Below are positions 13,201 through 26,053 of a stretch of 64,000 bases of DNA, piece by piece. Under the pieces are notes generated by a model that was given only the letters and a program-made list of their open reading frames with translations, ran no database searches and was not told the DNA's origin. A program made the translations under genes and the position numbers. Where the stretch lies: contig NC_059538.1 of NCBI RefSeq assembly GCF_905220415.1, forward strand, positions 7,440,001-7,504,000, in the 5' to 3' direction. How positions within the stretch are numbered: the stretch's first letter is position 1; each line of letters starts with the position of its first letter. This DNA is from Colias croceus. Its lineage: Eukaryota; Arthropoda; Insecta; Lepidoptera; Pieridae.

Positions 13201-14451
13201 CACGGCAGCTGACGGTCGCGCTGGCGGCGGCGGGCGGCGCGCGGGCAGCCGCTCGGGCGGCGGCACTCGCTTCGGCGGCAGCGGCTTCGGGGCGCGCGAC
13301 TTCCGTACGCAGTCGCGCACGCAGCCGCGCTCCGCCGGACCGTCCGCTATGGGCAATGGTACTGCACAATATATGTGGTGGTTGCACCCGTGTAAAGGCC
13401 TATTCAAACCGGAGTTGTACACAACCCACGGCAGTAGAAGATAACTCTCCCGTTTGAATGGGCCTTAAATGGAGTGGCTACCTCCGCCACACTTGTATGC
13501 ATTTAATAGATGGGACTGGGATTGGCAAATTATGTTGTTGTAACACGGTTCAATGGAAAAGTTTGTAAGAAAAAAATTCGTGATTTCGATATGCGACCCA
13601 CTTCGAACTTAATAATATAAAAATACCTTCAAAGCCATAATTTTGAGTGTAATTTTTTTATAAATATTTTTGTGACCATTCTCTTTGTTACAACGAATCA
13701 CAACATGTAATGCAAAAATAGCTAATTAATATTTTTGCAAATTTCGGATAAATGACCAACGTTGAACATTTAATTCCATTTTTATACATGGAATTCATAC
13801 ATACTATGACTCATCAAACTAGTTAATAAGATATTTTGAGTTTTAGTGATTTGGGCGATTGCCAATCCTATTTGTGTTTCATATTAAAACATACAGAATG
13901 ATAAAATTCCTCGCATCTCAATTTGCTCAAAACGACCGTGTTGTGTTATATGTTGCCACACTTGGAAATTTTAATTTTGAATTTATTAAAGGTTAAATTT
14001 ATTTGAATTGTCGTCTTTAGATAGATTCCATACTTAAAATTGACTCAAACGATCCATGTTATAAAATTACAGATTGTAATTTTACCAGATTTTGGTCGGT
14101 TCGACAAAATTTTCCGAAAAATTTAAATTTAATTTCTTTTCAAAATAATGGTATATTTTCTTTGAGTGGAATTCCACAGAATACTATCCTTACACGTGAC
14201 ATTAATACAAAATTCACTCTGTATATTATGTTAACAATGTGATGATTTTTCTAACCCGCAACATAGTGCATAACGTAGGACTGTAAAAAGTCAAACGCTA
14301 TTCACGTGTTTTGCCTATAACAGTCGGTTACACAGGTTTCGGCTACGGCGGCGGTTCGTACGGCGGCAACTACGGCGGTTCGTACGGCGGCGGTGGCGGC
14401 GGTGGCGGTGGCGGTGGCACCGACTGGTGGGAGAACTGCAATGAACCCTAG
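4268..14451 (+). CDS. bel: DEAD-box ATP-dependent RNA helicase, DDX3/Belle family (13 exons)
   Basis: Exons: 4268-4312, 6240-6336, 6817-6990, 7531-7826, 8378-8521, 8766-8974, 9236-9361, 9548-9902, 10631-10757, 11001-11153, 12506-12701, 13189-13358 and 14324-14451. All junctions are GT-AG and keep frame, giving about 739 residues, normal for the family. Belle/DDX3 unwinds RNA with ATP and acts in translation initiation, mRNP remodelling and germline development. The N-terminus has a leucine-rich export-like motif (GLEQQLAGLDL, split by intron 1) and the eIF4E-contact-like AGRYIPPHLRRQ. An Arg/Asp/Gly-rich region follows (about 50-200). Helicase motifs are all intact: Q motif near 278, AQTGSGKT 295-302, PTRELA 338-343, TPGR 387-390, DEAD 411-414, SAT 446-448, ARGLD 574-578, HRIGRTGR 599-606. 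The Gly-rich tail contains FGARDF and ends near a DWW motif. The last exon may instead begin at 14336, four residues shorter. Confidence 0.96.
5771..5900 (+). mobile_element. 3' end of a 5'-truncated non-LTR retroelement (belle intron 1)
   Basis: The text 'ggttgcctggaagagatggc ... cataaggccgccatttgtgc' followed by 'gtgtacaataaagcg' and an ATTC-repeat tail is a typical lepidopteran non-LTR 3' terminus. Only the 3' UTR remains, in the same orientation as belle. Confidence 0.6.
9924..10560. mobile_element. non-autonomous repeat with a perfect fold-back (belle intron 8)
   Basis: The segment opens with 'taaccgacttcaaaaaaagg', a dispersed repeat start seen in moth and butterfly introns. Near its right side is a perfect 53-base inverted repeat, 10371-10422/3 against 10498-10550, around a 74-base loop. 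The arms contain the same 'aaccgacttcaaaaa' core as the left end. It looks like two or more copies of one element end arranged head-to-head. No coding capacity; the outer limits are approximate. Confidence 0.6.
11724..12290 (-). mobile_element. 5'-truncated non-LTR retrotransposon, C-terminal ORF fragment (belle intron 10)
   Basis: On the minus strand 12074-12286 encodes about 70 residues containing FTVQAIKLWNALPLHIKNA and a following FKALVRDY, the usual C-terminus of Jockey/CR1-type reverse transcriptase proteins. Downstream is a 3' UTR with the 'gataagaccgcc' block and an AATA-repeat tail (the TTTA repeats at 11724-11755 on the plus strand). All of the endonuclease and most of the reverse transcriptase are missing. 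It lies antisense in the intron before the belle exon that carries HRIGRTGR. Confidence 0.7.
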
Positions 14452-14467
14452 GGTGTTACTGCACCTG

Positions 14468-14690
14468 TGACGTCACTACCATCAAATGACGTCACTACCA
14501 TCAAACGACGTCACTACCATCAAACGACGTCGCAACCATCAAACGACGTCGCTACCATCAAACGACGTCGCAACCATCAAATGACGTCACTACCATCAAC
14601 CGACGTTTAACATCAGTCGACGCCAATACCATTATTCGACGTCCCTACCATCAGTCGACGTCCTACCACCACTCGACGTCCCTTTCACTA
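14468..14690 (+). repeat. 19-bp minisatellite in the belle 3' UTR
   Basis: It starts 17 bases after the belle stop. About seven near-perfect 19-base units (TGACGTCACTACCATCAAA type; starts at 14468, 14487, 14506, 14525, 14544, 14563 and 14582) are followed by about five decayed units to roughly 14690. Every unit keeps a GACGT core. Three carry a full TGACGTCA palindrome, the consensus site for CREB/ATF factors in DNA. Because 19 is not a multiple of 3, the array cannot be an expanded coding repeat. Confidence 0.85.
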
Positions 14691-15930
14691 CCTGACTAAC
14701 ATACATGGATAACTTCTTAATTAGATGATTTAATCAAACCGGTTTTGCCGCATTGTGTTAAATTTATTTATTAATTGTATCTTCAATTATGTTGTATCTG
14801 TGTTAAAACGTGAGGAGTGTAATAATAGTTTAATTAAAAATGGTAATGTACACTGAAATATAGTGAGTTTAAATTTTATTAAAAAGTATTGTAAACATTA
14901 TAATTTTGCTATAGAGTTATTATGGAGTCGATTTTGCCCCAGTATTGGGAGATTGTGTCTAGTAGACTGTAATTACTTTTGTGAAACGAATTAAAAAGCG
15001 AAATATATCTTAAATTAATTGAATCTTTAGTTATGTTTAGTTTTATCCTGCCCCAATGTAGTTAATTTTGTACAAAGTTCTCCATGTATGTATCAACATT
15101 TTATAGTTAACCATCTCTGTATGTGATCGTCACAATATGAATTTTTCCCTATAGATAGACGGTGTAACTAGCACGACACTCAGACGGCAAAGCAAAATAT
15201 CCCAGTTCACAAATAGCTCATACAAACGACAAGTTTCAAAATCTTTCAATCCGACTGGGCGTCGTGCACTTTCGTGTACCGTAAAATTAAGTAAATAAAT
15301 CATTATTGTAATATTATTCGATTATTTTCCGCGCGTCGGATTAAATTACCCGTGAACTATTTAAGTATAGTTTTAAATGTAATTGTGATTCAGAGCGGTG
15401 CGTACGTGTGCGTGCGTCGCGATCGTTGAATCTCATGCGCGCCGAACGATCGCGGACAATGTTTTAACAATATTTTTAAAATATTTTAGATAGATGTCGT
15501 ATCGGGCATTTCCCGCGATGCCCGTGGAAGCGAATCGCGATCAACTGATTGCGCGACAAATGGAAAAGCTACGTTTAGATTCCATCGCACCAGTGCTGGT
15601 CGCGATCCGCAATTTATTCTTTCAGTAACAATTATGTGGAAGTAGTCGATTAATATAGATTTTTTGATGTTCCATCTGTATCGTGGATTCGTCTGGATTG
15701 TATTGATGCTATATTGTATTTCTATTTGTCTTTTCCGACCTGTCTCCTTCACGATTTTCGACAATTTTAAGCATTTACGCACCTAAGTCGATGTAGCTAT
15801 TCGATGCAGTAGATGATAGTTGGAGTACCGATACAGTATCATAGTAAATGTTATCTAAATTTTGTCTGTAGAGATTCCATATTGTAACATCTGTCACCAA
15901 TGTGGTCTGTAATTTGAATGTGAATTTACA

Positions 15931-15943
15931 AATAAAAAATAAA
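15931..15943 (+). terminator. tandem polyadenylation signals, probable belle 3' end
   Basis: Two overlapping AATAAA hexamers (15931-15936 and 15938-15943) are followed by a T/G-rich stretch ending 'TTAGTTGTTTTTATTTTT', a good cleavage context. An earlier AATAAA lies near 15294. This predicts a 3' UTR of up to about 1.5 kb. Confidence 0.5.
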
Positions 15944-16149
15944 ACTGCATATTAGTTGTTTTTATTTTTCTTTCCTTTTCCCTTTATATAGTTTAACTGT
16001 TTGAATGTATTGACAATTTCTGTAGTTTACCAATAGGCTAGATTTATAGGGCATAATTCTACATTTTAAATACCAAAGTATAATGCAACAAAATGTTAAG
16101 GTAAATAAGCTAACAACTCTCTACAATAATTTTTGATAGCTTCGGAGTA

Positions 16150-18415
16150 TTTTTTTTTTTTTTTTTACTTTATTCGGTCCGCTAACTGGACGTTCCAACA
16201 TTTTGTGAAAATACAATCATAATCTTATCTTTGTGACATTTAGTTGGACGGCCTTCTAGGAGCGAACACAACATGCAAACAATTATAAACCTACACTTGT
16301 AACAATAATTAAAACTAAAATTTAAAACATATAACTAGTTAATTACATATTTGTTAAAAAAAAAATTTTTTTGATAGTACTGACCGATGCATTAAACAGG
16401 TCGAGATCATGGCATACAGTATTATAAGTAGAACACATACGGTTGATAGGTAAATTTTGGCCGTATTTAGTGCGACATAGAATTAAGTTAAAGGTCTTAC
16501 GAGTGTGAATACCAATTCTTGGCGTGTTTAAATTGAGGAGACTAAGCAGATCAGGACTGTCCACCAAACCATGAAGAATTTTGTATAAGAAGACCATGTC
16601 CGCTGACTTTCGCCTTATAACTAGGGCAGTCATATTATAGTGTTCTAGTCTAGAATTATAGGTGGTTAAGCGTCGGCAAAGGTTATTAGTATACGTAAGA
16701 TGGTACAAGAATTTTTTTTGAAGTTTTTCAATTCTATTGACATGGACTGCGTAAGATGGGCACCAGATCTGACTACAATATTCAAGCAGACTGCGGACGT
16801 AACAATTGAAGAGTATGACGGGAATTTCAGGATCCTTGAAGGCTTTAGTTTGTCGGATCACAAATCCCGCAAGTCTTGCCCCTTTACGGGTTATATGATC
16901 AATATGCTCTCTGAAATCCAATTTTCTATCAACTATAACACCCAAGTCTCGCAAACTCGAGACCTCCTTTACTTGTGTGTTGTTTATTTTATAAGAAACA
17001 CTATTTAATTTTGAGCTTCTAGTGAACTTGATGTGGTAACACTTGGAGGCATTGAGAATCATTTTATTTGATTCGCACCATTTAGTAACATTATCAATAT
17101 CGCTCTGCAAAGCAATAACATCCTTGCTATCACGAATGGTTCTGTAGATCTTTAAATCGTCTGCATAAAGTTTGTACTCTGAGTTTATTACAGAGCAGAG
17201 GTCATCAATGAATACAATAAAGAAAAGAGGTCCGAGGTGCGATCCCTGCGGTACGCCAGAGGGAACTAAAATAGGCTGCGAAGTATAGCCTCGAATGGCA
17301 ATAAGTTGGGAGCGATTTCGCAGGTAGGACTCACACCACCTGAGGAGGGAACCACATATGCCAGCCCGGCCAAGTTTATCTATGAGGATGTCATGGTTGA
17401 CAACGTCAAACGCTTTAGAGAAATCGGTGTAAATCGCATGTGTTTCCAATTTACTTTCAAGAGCTCTGTAAATGTGACTGACGTATGCCATAAGGTTCGA
17501 AGTAGTAGACCTCCCTGGTAGAAACCCGTGTTGATGACAGCTAATTTGGGACCTGAAGTGGGAATATAATATTTTTTGGATCATTGATTCGAAAACTTTG
17601 CCAAAGGATGAGAGAATAGAAATCGGTCTATAGTTAGTCACATCACTGTGGTCGCCATGCTTGTGAATCGGTTTGACGTAAGCAGTTTTCCATTTACTTG
17701 GAAAAACACCTGAATCTAATGATTTGTTAAAAATAATATGCAGCGGAGTGACCAACTGGGAGGCACAATTTTTTATGAATATAGGTGGTATAGCGTCGGG
17801 TCCAGGACCCTTACCAGCGTCGATATTCTTCAAGAACTTTAAAATCTCAGATTTGGCAAGGGTACAGGAGCCGAGGGATTCAACATGACTAGCAGAACTG
17901 ACACGTACTGAAGAGTTATTGGCATTATTGTTGTAAATAGTTTGGAAGTATTTCGCAAATAAATCACAAACCTGCTGCCCGCCCCTAGCCACTTGACTAT
18001 TGTGATACATCTCATCCGGAAATTCATTGCTATTGGATCTCAAAGATTTTATATAGGTCCAGAAATATTTAGGGTTCTTTTTAATGTGAGATTTAGCATT
18101 TGCTTTGAATTGAGATAAGCAATGAGAAAGCATGTCGTCACATCGCTGGCGCAACATTTTGAATGTGATGTGATCTCTAGGATTTCCATACGCCTTGAAT
18201 CGCTTATGAAATTTGGCCTTTTCTTTTAACGCTTTTATTAGGGCAGGGCTAAACCATGAAGGGTAGTTATTTTTTCTTGGACTAGATAATGGAGTATATT
18301 TTTGTATAATGTTGTTTAGGACAGAGTAAAAATTATCAACAGAGTCATCAACCGAATAATTAGATTTAAGATGCGTAGCGAGTATGTGTATTGTTTGTTG
18401 ATTGATTAAAATATT
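16150..18415 (-). mobile_element. 5'-truncated non-LTR retrotransposon, Jockey/CR1-like
   Basis: The minus-strand element ends in a poly-A tail (poly-T at 16150-16167 on the plus strand). A short 3' UTR of about 175 bases and a reverse transcriptase frame lie upstream. The 5' end is cut inside the protein, so the endonuclease is absent, the common outcome of incomplete target-primed reverse transcription. No clear target-site duplication was found at the approximate ends. Confidence 0.85.
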
Positions 18416-18418
18416 GAT
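16343..18418 (-). CDS. reverse transcriptase, N-terminally truncated non-LTR ORF2
   Basis: The open frame runs without a stop from 18418 to 16343, about 691 codons; the first ATG is at 18157, giving 604 residues. Reverse transcriptase blocks are present in order: NYRPISILSSFGKVFE, HGFLPGRSTTSNL, YTDFSKAFDVVNHDIL, SGVPQGSHLGPLFF and the catalytic YADDLKIY, with both aspartates kept. The C-terminal part has the usual non-LTR extension and no RNase H. Codons before the ATG still read as element protein (YPSWFSPALIKALKEKAKFH), so the ATG is not the native start. The lack of stops in a truncated copy suggests a fairly recent insertion. It cannot move by itself without the missing endonuclease. Confidence 0.85.
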   Translation of the reverse strand: MNILINQQTIHILATHLKSNYSVDDSVDNFYSVLNNIIQKYTPLSSPRKNNYPSWFSPALIKALKEKAKFHKRFKAYGNPRDHITFKMLRQRCDDMLSHCLSQFKANAKSHIKKNPKYFWTYIKSLRSNSNEFPDEMYHNSQVARGGQQVCDLFAKYFQTIYNNNANNSSVRVSSASHVESLGSCTLAKSEILKFLKNIDAGKGPGPDAIPPIFIKNCASQLVTPLHIIFNKSLDSGVFPSKWKTAYVKPIHKHGDHSDVTNYRPISILSSFGKVFESMIQKILYSHFRSQISCHQHGFLPGRSTTSNLMAYVSHIYRALESKLETHAIYTDFSKAFDVVNHDILIDKLGRAGICGSLLRWCESYLRNRSQLIAIRGYTSQPILVPSGVPQGSHLGPLFFIVFIDDLCSVINSEYKLYADDLKIYRTIRDSKDVIALQSDIDNVTKWCESNKMILNASKCYHIKFTRSSKLNSVSYKINNTQVKEVSSLRDLGVIVDRKLDFREHIDHITRKGARLAGFVIRQTKAFKDPEIPVILFNCYVRSLLEYCSQIWCPSYAVHVNRIEKLQKKFLYHLTYTNNLCRRLTTYNSRLEHYNMTALVIRRKSADMVFLYKILHGLVDSPDLLSLLNLNTPRIGIHTRKTFNLILCRTKYGQNLPINRMCSTYNTVCHDLDLFNASVSTIKKIFFLTNM

Positions 18419-19423
18419 TTAGGTATTATTCTAAAATAATTTAAAACTATATCGATATAGCTACTCTATGTACAGAGTAAGTAGTAGGTACTAAAAAAAT
18501 ATTTGTAATATAAGCAATATAAGTAGGTATACAATAAACAATCTATGGTACATAAAGAACAAAAAATAATACAACGAAAGCGTTTCATGTACAGTTCACA
18601 TCGTGACTTTATTGTACCTATTATAATATTATACAAAATATATAAAACATCTACTTTAACGATTACCATCAAGAAGATTTGGTAAGTAGGTGGACAAAAC
18701 GCTAAAAGCTTTTCTAAGCTTGTCTTTAAAATATCATTATTATTAATTTATCTCATCGATTACATACGTAATGGCCAATGGCTTATTGAATACATCTTTT
18801 TGTGGCGCCTTTTTATTTGGAGATCGCGTCTGGAGCGGGCGGGACCCCGCCGTGAAGGCATCCACGGAATGTTCAAAAGGTGACTCGTGGATAAATTACG
18901 GACATTTCTTTCATTTTAACGATTCCCTATATTATTTAATTTATTTTTATTGTATGTTACACATTCGGCTTGTAACAATGTTTGTTTTTGGGCTTCATTA
19001 GCATAAAGCCCACGCTGAGGTAAAAAATTAAAGGCGCAGCCATTTTGATTCTTCGATAGTTTTAATCTTATGTAGGTAATTCCTAAAGGCTCACGTGTCT
19101 AATAAAAGAGATAGCGGGATGTCTCAATTCCACAATAATTTGTTAGTTTTTTATCGCATCACAATGGTGACACAATAAAACAATTAATTTATTATCGCTG
19201 GGAAAGATGATTCTGATCGGTTTATTGGTGGCGCTCGCCGCTGGACATTAATAGTTTTATGTAAGATGTAATTTTTATTAATTGTTTGTTAATATATCAG
19301 TTACTTTTAATTTATTTTTATGCGGGATCCGTCAATATACTTAGGTACCTAAGTACCTTATTCTAAAATAGATACTTACTTTAAATTTATAGGTAATAAA
19401 CGACTGCCTTAATTCATTCAGGC
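18419..19423. other. no gene seen
   Basis: AT-rich intergenic sequence. A short GC-richer patch at about 18800-18880 gives a small ORF with no recognisable motif; I see nothing else. Confidence 0.5.
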
Positions 19424-19426
19424 TTA

Positions 19427-19900
19427 GGGGTCGTTCATAAAATACGTCACACTAAAATTTACTTTTTTTGACCACCCCCCCCCCCCCCGGTTGTCACGCT
19501 GTGTCACACTTTATGTGACCCCCCCTGGAAATATTTCGTCACAAAAACTAAGACCCCTCCCCCCTAAACATGATAAATTTTGATAAATAATACACCAATT
19601 TTGATATCAGAAAATCTTTTTTTTTTATTTTTATAATAAAATTTAAATATTAGCGCTCATGTTGAAAAAAAAATATATCAAGTTACAATTTATTGTAATA
19701 AATATATATACATTATGTTTAAATATCTGTATATTTACTAATACAAAATTGAAAAAAAAGTTGAGAGAACGAATACTCAGTAAAATTTTTTAATGGACGG
19801 CGAACGTCACGTCCCCTGTCCCCCCTTGTCACATCTTGTCACACACGCGAAAACCCCTCCCCCCCCCCCTTGTATGCGAACGTATTTTATGAACGGCCCC
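19427..19900. mobile_element. 474-bp MITE with TTA target duplication
   Basis: Terminal inverted repeats GGGGTCGTTCATAAAATACG and, reversed at the right end, GGGGCCGTTCATAAAATACG differ at one base. TTA flanks both sides (19424-19426 and 19901-19903). The interior has C-rich runs and repeats of 'tgtcacac' but no coding capacity. A TTA duplication fits PIF/Harbinger-type non-autonomous elements. Confidence 0.85.
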
Positions 19901-20092
19901 TTAGCATTCAGGTATTTTAATCAAAAATTTATTCATACAATTTTTTTGGCCTAAAATATGGGACTTCATAGAAAATTTGTTTTGAAATAGGTAACAGCAA
20001 CAGTAATTTAAATCTCATATTATAGGTAGGTATATATGTATAGGTAAATTCATAAGATTAAAATAATTTCAAAATCAACGATTAGTTATATA

Positions 20093-21555
20093 CAGGGTGT
20101 AATCGTTAAGTGTGCACAGGCGATTATTCCGTAACTATTACAGATATCAAAAAACTTTAAACTGATATCGAAAGTATTTAACCTAATGAGTAAAATGGCC
20201 ATAATAAATTTTTAAAAATAAAACGAGAAATATCTAAAAAATTAACTTGAAACCCTCCCATACATTTAGTATGAGATAAGGAGATACGAATATCCCATGT
20301 ACATGGGTTGATCCAAAAGTAATGATAATCAATATTAAACAAGGTCATTACGGTAATAATAATTATGTAGTTCTCTAGATAGTCTTCTAACTAGAAAATA
20401 TACTTCAATATTTATTTTCTAAAACTTAAAAAAAAAAACTTTGACTTCATCCACAAAAACCCCTCCACGCGGCCATCACATCGCTGTCGTCTTAATAATG
20501 TATTGCTAAGAAAGTGTTTCTTGTGCCGAGGAAAGAGATAAAAGTAAATAGGAGCTAGATCTAAAAAATAGGGTAGGTGTTCAAGCATTTGGAATGCCTA
20601 TTTTTGAATGGCAGCCATCGCAACTGACGCTTTGTGATCTGGTGCGTTGTCTTGGTGAAACAGCGTTCAGGTCCGCAGTTTGCCATGTCTCTTTTCCTTA
20701 CTAACCTACCGCAATCTTTTAATTTGGTCTGTTTAGTAAGAGCCCAATAAAGTGGCTACCTTTTTAAAATATTCCACCATAAATTATTCCTTCAGCGTCC
20801 CAAAAAACTACCGCTTTAATCTAACCTACTGATTTTCAATTTCTTCATCGTCACTTTGGAAGCTCGCATCCAGGACATTGATTGTTTTTTGGTTTCAGCA
20901 TAAACATGGTGAACTCGGGTAACGTCCATGATCACAAAACGTGACAAAAAATTATCCTGATATCATTAAAAATTTAGAAATTTACCCTCTACATGTCGAA
21001 TCGTTGTTTCTTCTTTTCGTCGGGAAACATTCTGGCACGCACGGTTCACATTCAAATTAATGTAAATAATTGGAAACGTGGCCTGTTGATATGATTTTTT
21101 TGTGATTCTTAATACTTAGTGAATACATGAGCAAGCAAAAAACATTTATTTTATATTTTTATGTGCACAGGAAATACCCAATTATTTACTTTTGGATCAA
21201 CCTAGTACATTTAATATGAAAGATTTTAGCTTTTTCTTTCTTTTTTGGTTTTCTCCTTTAATTACTTCGCAAATTTGAAGGGAAGTTCATTTAGAAACTG
21301 AAAATAGAGCTCCTCATTGTATTGCACAATGAGGACATCACTTCGAAAATCTACTATGAATACAAAATGTATGGGAAATAAAATGTATGGGAGCGTTTAA
21401 TGTAACATTTTTGGCTATTTCTCGTTTTATTTTTAAAAATTTATTATGGCCATTTTACTCATTAGGTTAAGTACTTTCGATATCAGTTTAAAGTTTTTTG
21501 GTATCTGCAATAGTTACGGAATAATCGCTTGTGCACACTTAACGATTACACCCTG
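20093..21555. mobile_element. long-TIR DNA transposon interrupted by a mariner
   Basis: The ends are CAGGGTGTAATCGTTAAGTG and its inverted copy, continuing as inverted repeats of about 150 bases with only a few mismatches. TA precedes and follows (20091-20092, 21556-21557), as in the Tc1/mariner/IS630 group. No transposase of its own remains. The middle is occupied by a decayed mariner copy (about 20305-21203). Confidence 0.85.
20305..21203 (-). pseudogene. decayed mariner transposase element
   Basis: Inverted ends GGTTGATCCAAAAGTAA face each other at about 20306 and 21202, typical of mariner. The minus strand preserves shredded transposase: VVFWDAEGIIYGGIF with the first catalytic aspartate, then after stops and shifts FHQDNAPDHKASVAM with the second, and FLDLAPIY matching the usual PDLAPxD third position but with the final aspartate lost. 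The N-terminal helix-turn-helix half is missing and the copy is about 0.9 kb against roughly 1.3 kb for a full element. It is dead. Confidence 0.8.
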
Positions 21556-21789
21556 TATATTTAAATTGTTTATAAATGGATATTTTCTTATGTTTGTCAA
21601 ACGATATTTTTGTGTAGATATTATACAGGTGGCCCGTTTTCAGTGGTCCAAAAATTTTTTTTAGCTTGAGAGCATCATAGTAATCATTTAAAACAAACTT
21701 TAGTTAAGCGAAAACTTATGGTTTAGAAATTATGAATTTTTTTTTTAAATATCTTAAATATTTTTATATCTTAAATATTTTTTTTAAAA

Positions 21790-21910
21790 ATCCGTAGTTT
21801 TGACACAAAACTACTCTGTTATGAAAACTACTGGACCGAATTGAATGAAATTTGGTATAGGTATAGCGCAATAACCTACCTATCGCGCTATAGGCTCATC
21901 TTGTGTAAAT
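21790..21910 (+). repeat. fragment of a dispersed repeat
   Basis: The words 'tatgaaaactactggaccga' and 'atgaaatttggtatagg' match the interior of the Helitron-like copies at 44.2 and 44.9 kb. No ends are present. Confidence 0.35.
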
Positions 21911-22589
21911 AATTACACTGCATTTTTTTATTTTAACTTTTTCTGTAGTTTTTTGAATTTCTCGGCAAAATGTCGATTTTTCGAAAAAATCCTGTGAAAA
22001 AAAAAATGTACCACCAAGATTTTGCTGGTACTGCTAAAAACTTCCTTAAAATAAGGTTTTACACAAAACACAAAAAAAACACTTTACACAAAAAATCATA
22101 GTTGTCCTTCGATTGTAACATCTTCAAAAACAATATCATGTGCATTAACACATGAAAATCGAAAAATTACGAAATTTACCATAATTCAATTTTAATCATT
22201 TGGAACGGCCAATTTTTGGTTAAAGAACCATTTATTGCTATAAAAGTCGTTACAAATCAGTATTCACATGGCTATAAAAGTTAAAATGAATGAAATAAAA
22301 TTTTTACCTGCTAGCCAAGATAACTTTACTTTATTCTAATGTCAATTTATAGAGTTTTTTTTTTTTGTTATTTAGTTTTTAGGTTTAAATATTAATAAAA
22401 GGTTTGGAGAATCCATAAAACAACATAAATTAACATATTGTTTATTTTTTACAAAAGGTTTTCGAAATGCCGTCCGCCTTTCGCTAAACATAATCTGCAT
22501 CTGCGTAAGAAAATTTGTTTGCAGCCTATTAAATGGCTGCCGGCTTTCTTTAATGGCTGTTATAGCCACTTGAATTTTCCTCCAATTCT

Positions 22590-24155
<1,566 letters not shown>

Positions 24156-26053
24156 ATAAATTTACATACTCAACGTATTGTAATATAGTGAATAATATTT
24201 TCTCAGTAGGTAACGTATGTTTATATTATGATGGTTTAGCTTGTTATGCGGATGAATTTGTGATTAGTTATAACATCTATATACTTATATTATAAAGCTG
24301 AAGAGTTTGTTTGTTTGAACGCGCTAATTTCGGGAAGAACTGGTTCTATTTTAAAAAAAGACGGGTTGCACTCCGGGAGTGCCGGCAGAAGTGAAAACTT
24401 GATTATTAACGTTCAGCATGTTTGATATTTTGGAATGGTATCCGTCTTACGCCGCTAAAGAAGTTTTCACTTCAAAAATTCTTTCGGTGTTAGATAGCCT
24501 ATTTATCGAGGAAGGATATAATATTATCATCTCGCTAAAGCGCGTCACACATGGTGAAGATACTATAATATTTTATGTTAAGATTCTCTTATATAAAATA
24601 TTACAGTATCTTAAGGTATCAGCGTTCTGACCATCATTTTTATTTTTGTCATTGCCTACTAAGACCCCTGTAGAACCGCCATCCTGTTACAAATGACCCG
24701 AAATTTTGTGTCAGTTTTTCAGTTTTCTTCTTAAGCTTGAAGACACTCGCTAAAACCGCGGTCAATAAATCAAATCAATAGACGTAAAACGTAGAATATT
24801 TAAATTCTATAACATTAACATTAACTACTTATAAGAAAACAAATGTCATTACAATTGCAACTGCAACAATAGACGAGGGAAGGTTTTGTTCTAATTTAAG
24901 TGGTCGTAAATTACCACGCCCGGGCCCGTATGACGGACATAATAGATTCTGCGTGTTTTGATTTATTACAATTTTAAATGTATAAACAACAGGCTATGGA
25001 ACTTGTGCTGCTATTGTTTTTGAAAGGTAGAGCAGACCATAAATTAGTTAACAACAATATTTCCTGTTTTTTGCTCGCTATTAACTGCTCAATAAACAGA
25101 AGTAGGACCTTCATTAGGATCGGGAATAAAATTGCGTAAGTATTTTGTTTTGTTTGGACTCATTTCATTTGTTTTCATATTGTCATGAATTGAAGAGGTG
25201 TGAGAATTACATTAGATACATATTAAAAGAAAATAATGACCAAGGGAACCCAAACTTTGCCTCATACATGTATTGTTCTTTAACTCGACACTGTGTCATC
25301 ACTGTCATCTAAATGTTGCTGTTAAGTAGGTAGGTATCTGAATTCTTAACATCTAAGGTAGAGTGGGTAAAATTACTAGAAGTCAAGGCCCTTCTGGTAT
25401 AAACTCACCATTAACCATAAATTTCTGATTTCACAAAATAAGTAATAGTATTAAGTATACCTATACCTCATCCCTTAATCATTCATTACCTAACCTAACC
25501 ATCTTAAGTTAGGTATGTAAATATACCTCTAAGTAGTAGAGATTTCTTTTTCAAGGAACTCAAACACTTATAAATATTTGATTATTTTGTCAATCTCAAC
25601 CAAGCTTTCTTAATTATTTATAGTGATTTATGAGTGTCTCACTTATAAAAGACGCTCAGTCACGGTGGGCTATATGGTGTTCCAAAGCTATTATCCCGTG
25701 TAAAGTTTGTTTTCTAAACAAGACATCGGATGCAAACATTGTTCCTATATTCATTTTGTCTGTATAGTGTCCCTTCGTTTTGTTAGAAATTCAGTGAATA
25801 CAAAAACCTGCTAGGTAGGTACATTTCGTCAACCTTTATACATTTTCAATGACAGTTTGTTACAATTCCCGATTTTGAAAGAGTGTTCCCTAGGGCATTG
25901 TTTTTTTTGGCCCCGGAATCGTTATTATATTTGTTTTTGGAGAACTAAAATAAATTAACATTGATTTATTGTTTTAAATTTGTCACAAGCAGTAGGCTGT
26001 TTTGTTAACAATATCAATTGTTTCTAATACAAGAAATAACGTGTATAAACAAA
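24156..26053. other. no gene; degraded repeat fragments
   Basis: About 24273-24345 contains a Helitron-like start ('tatattataaagctgaag', 'tttgtttgtttgaacgcgct'). About 24360-24480 holds 'gggttgcactccgggagtgc', part of another dispersed lepidopteran repeat by its look. The rest is AT-rich with no gene seen. Confidence 0.45.

Noticed and set aside
13162..13444. Minus- and plus-strand ORFs around the belle Gly-rich exon
   Set aside because: GC-driven shadows; the real exon is 13189-13358 on the plus strand, and the plus-strand ORF beyond 13358 reads into the intron.
16700..17521. Plus-strand ORFs inside the minus-strand retroelement
   Set aside because: Antisense shadows of the reverse transcriptase frame.
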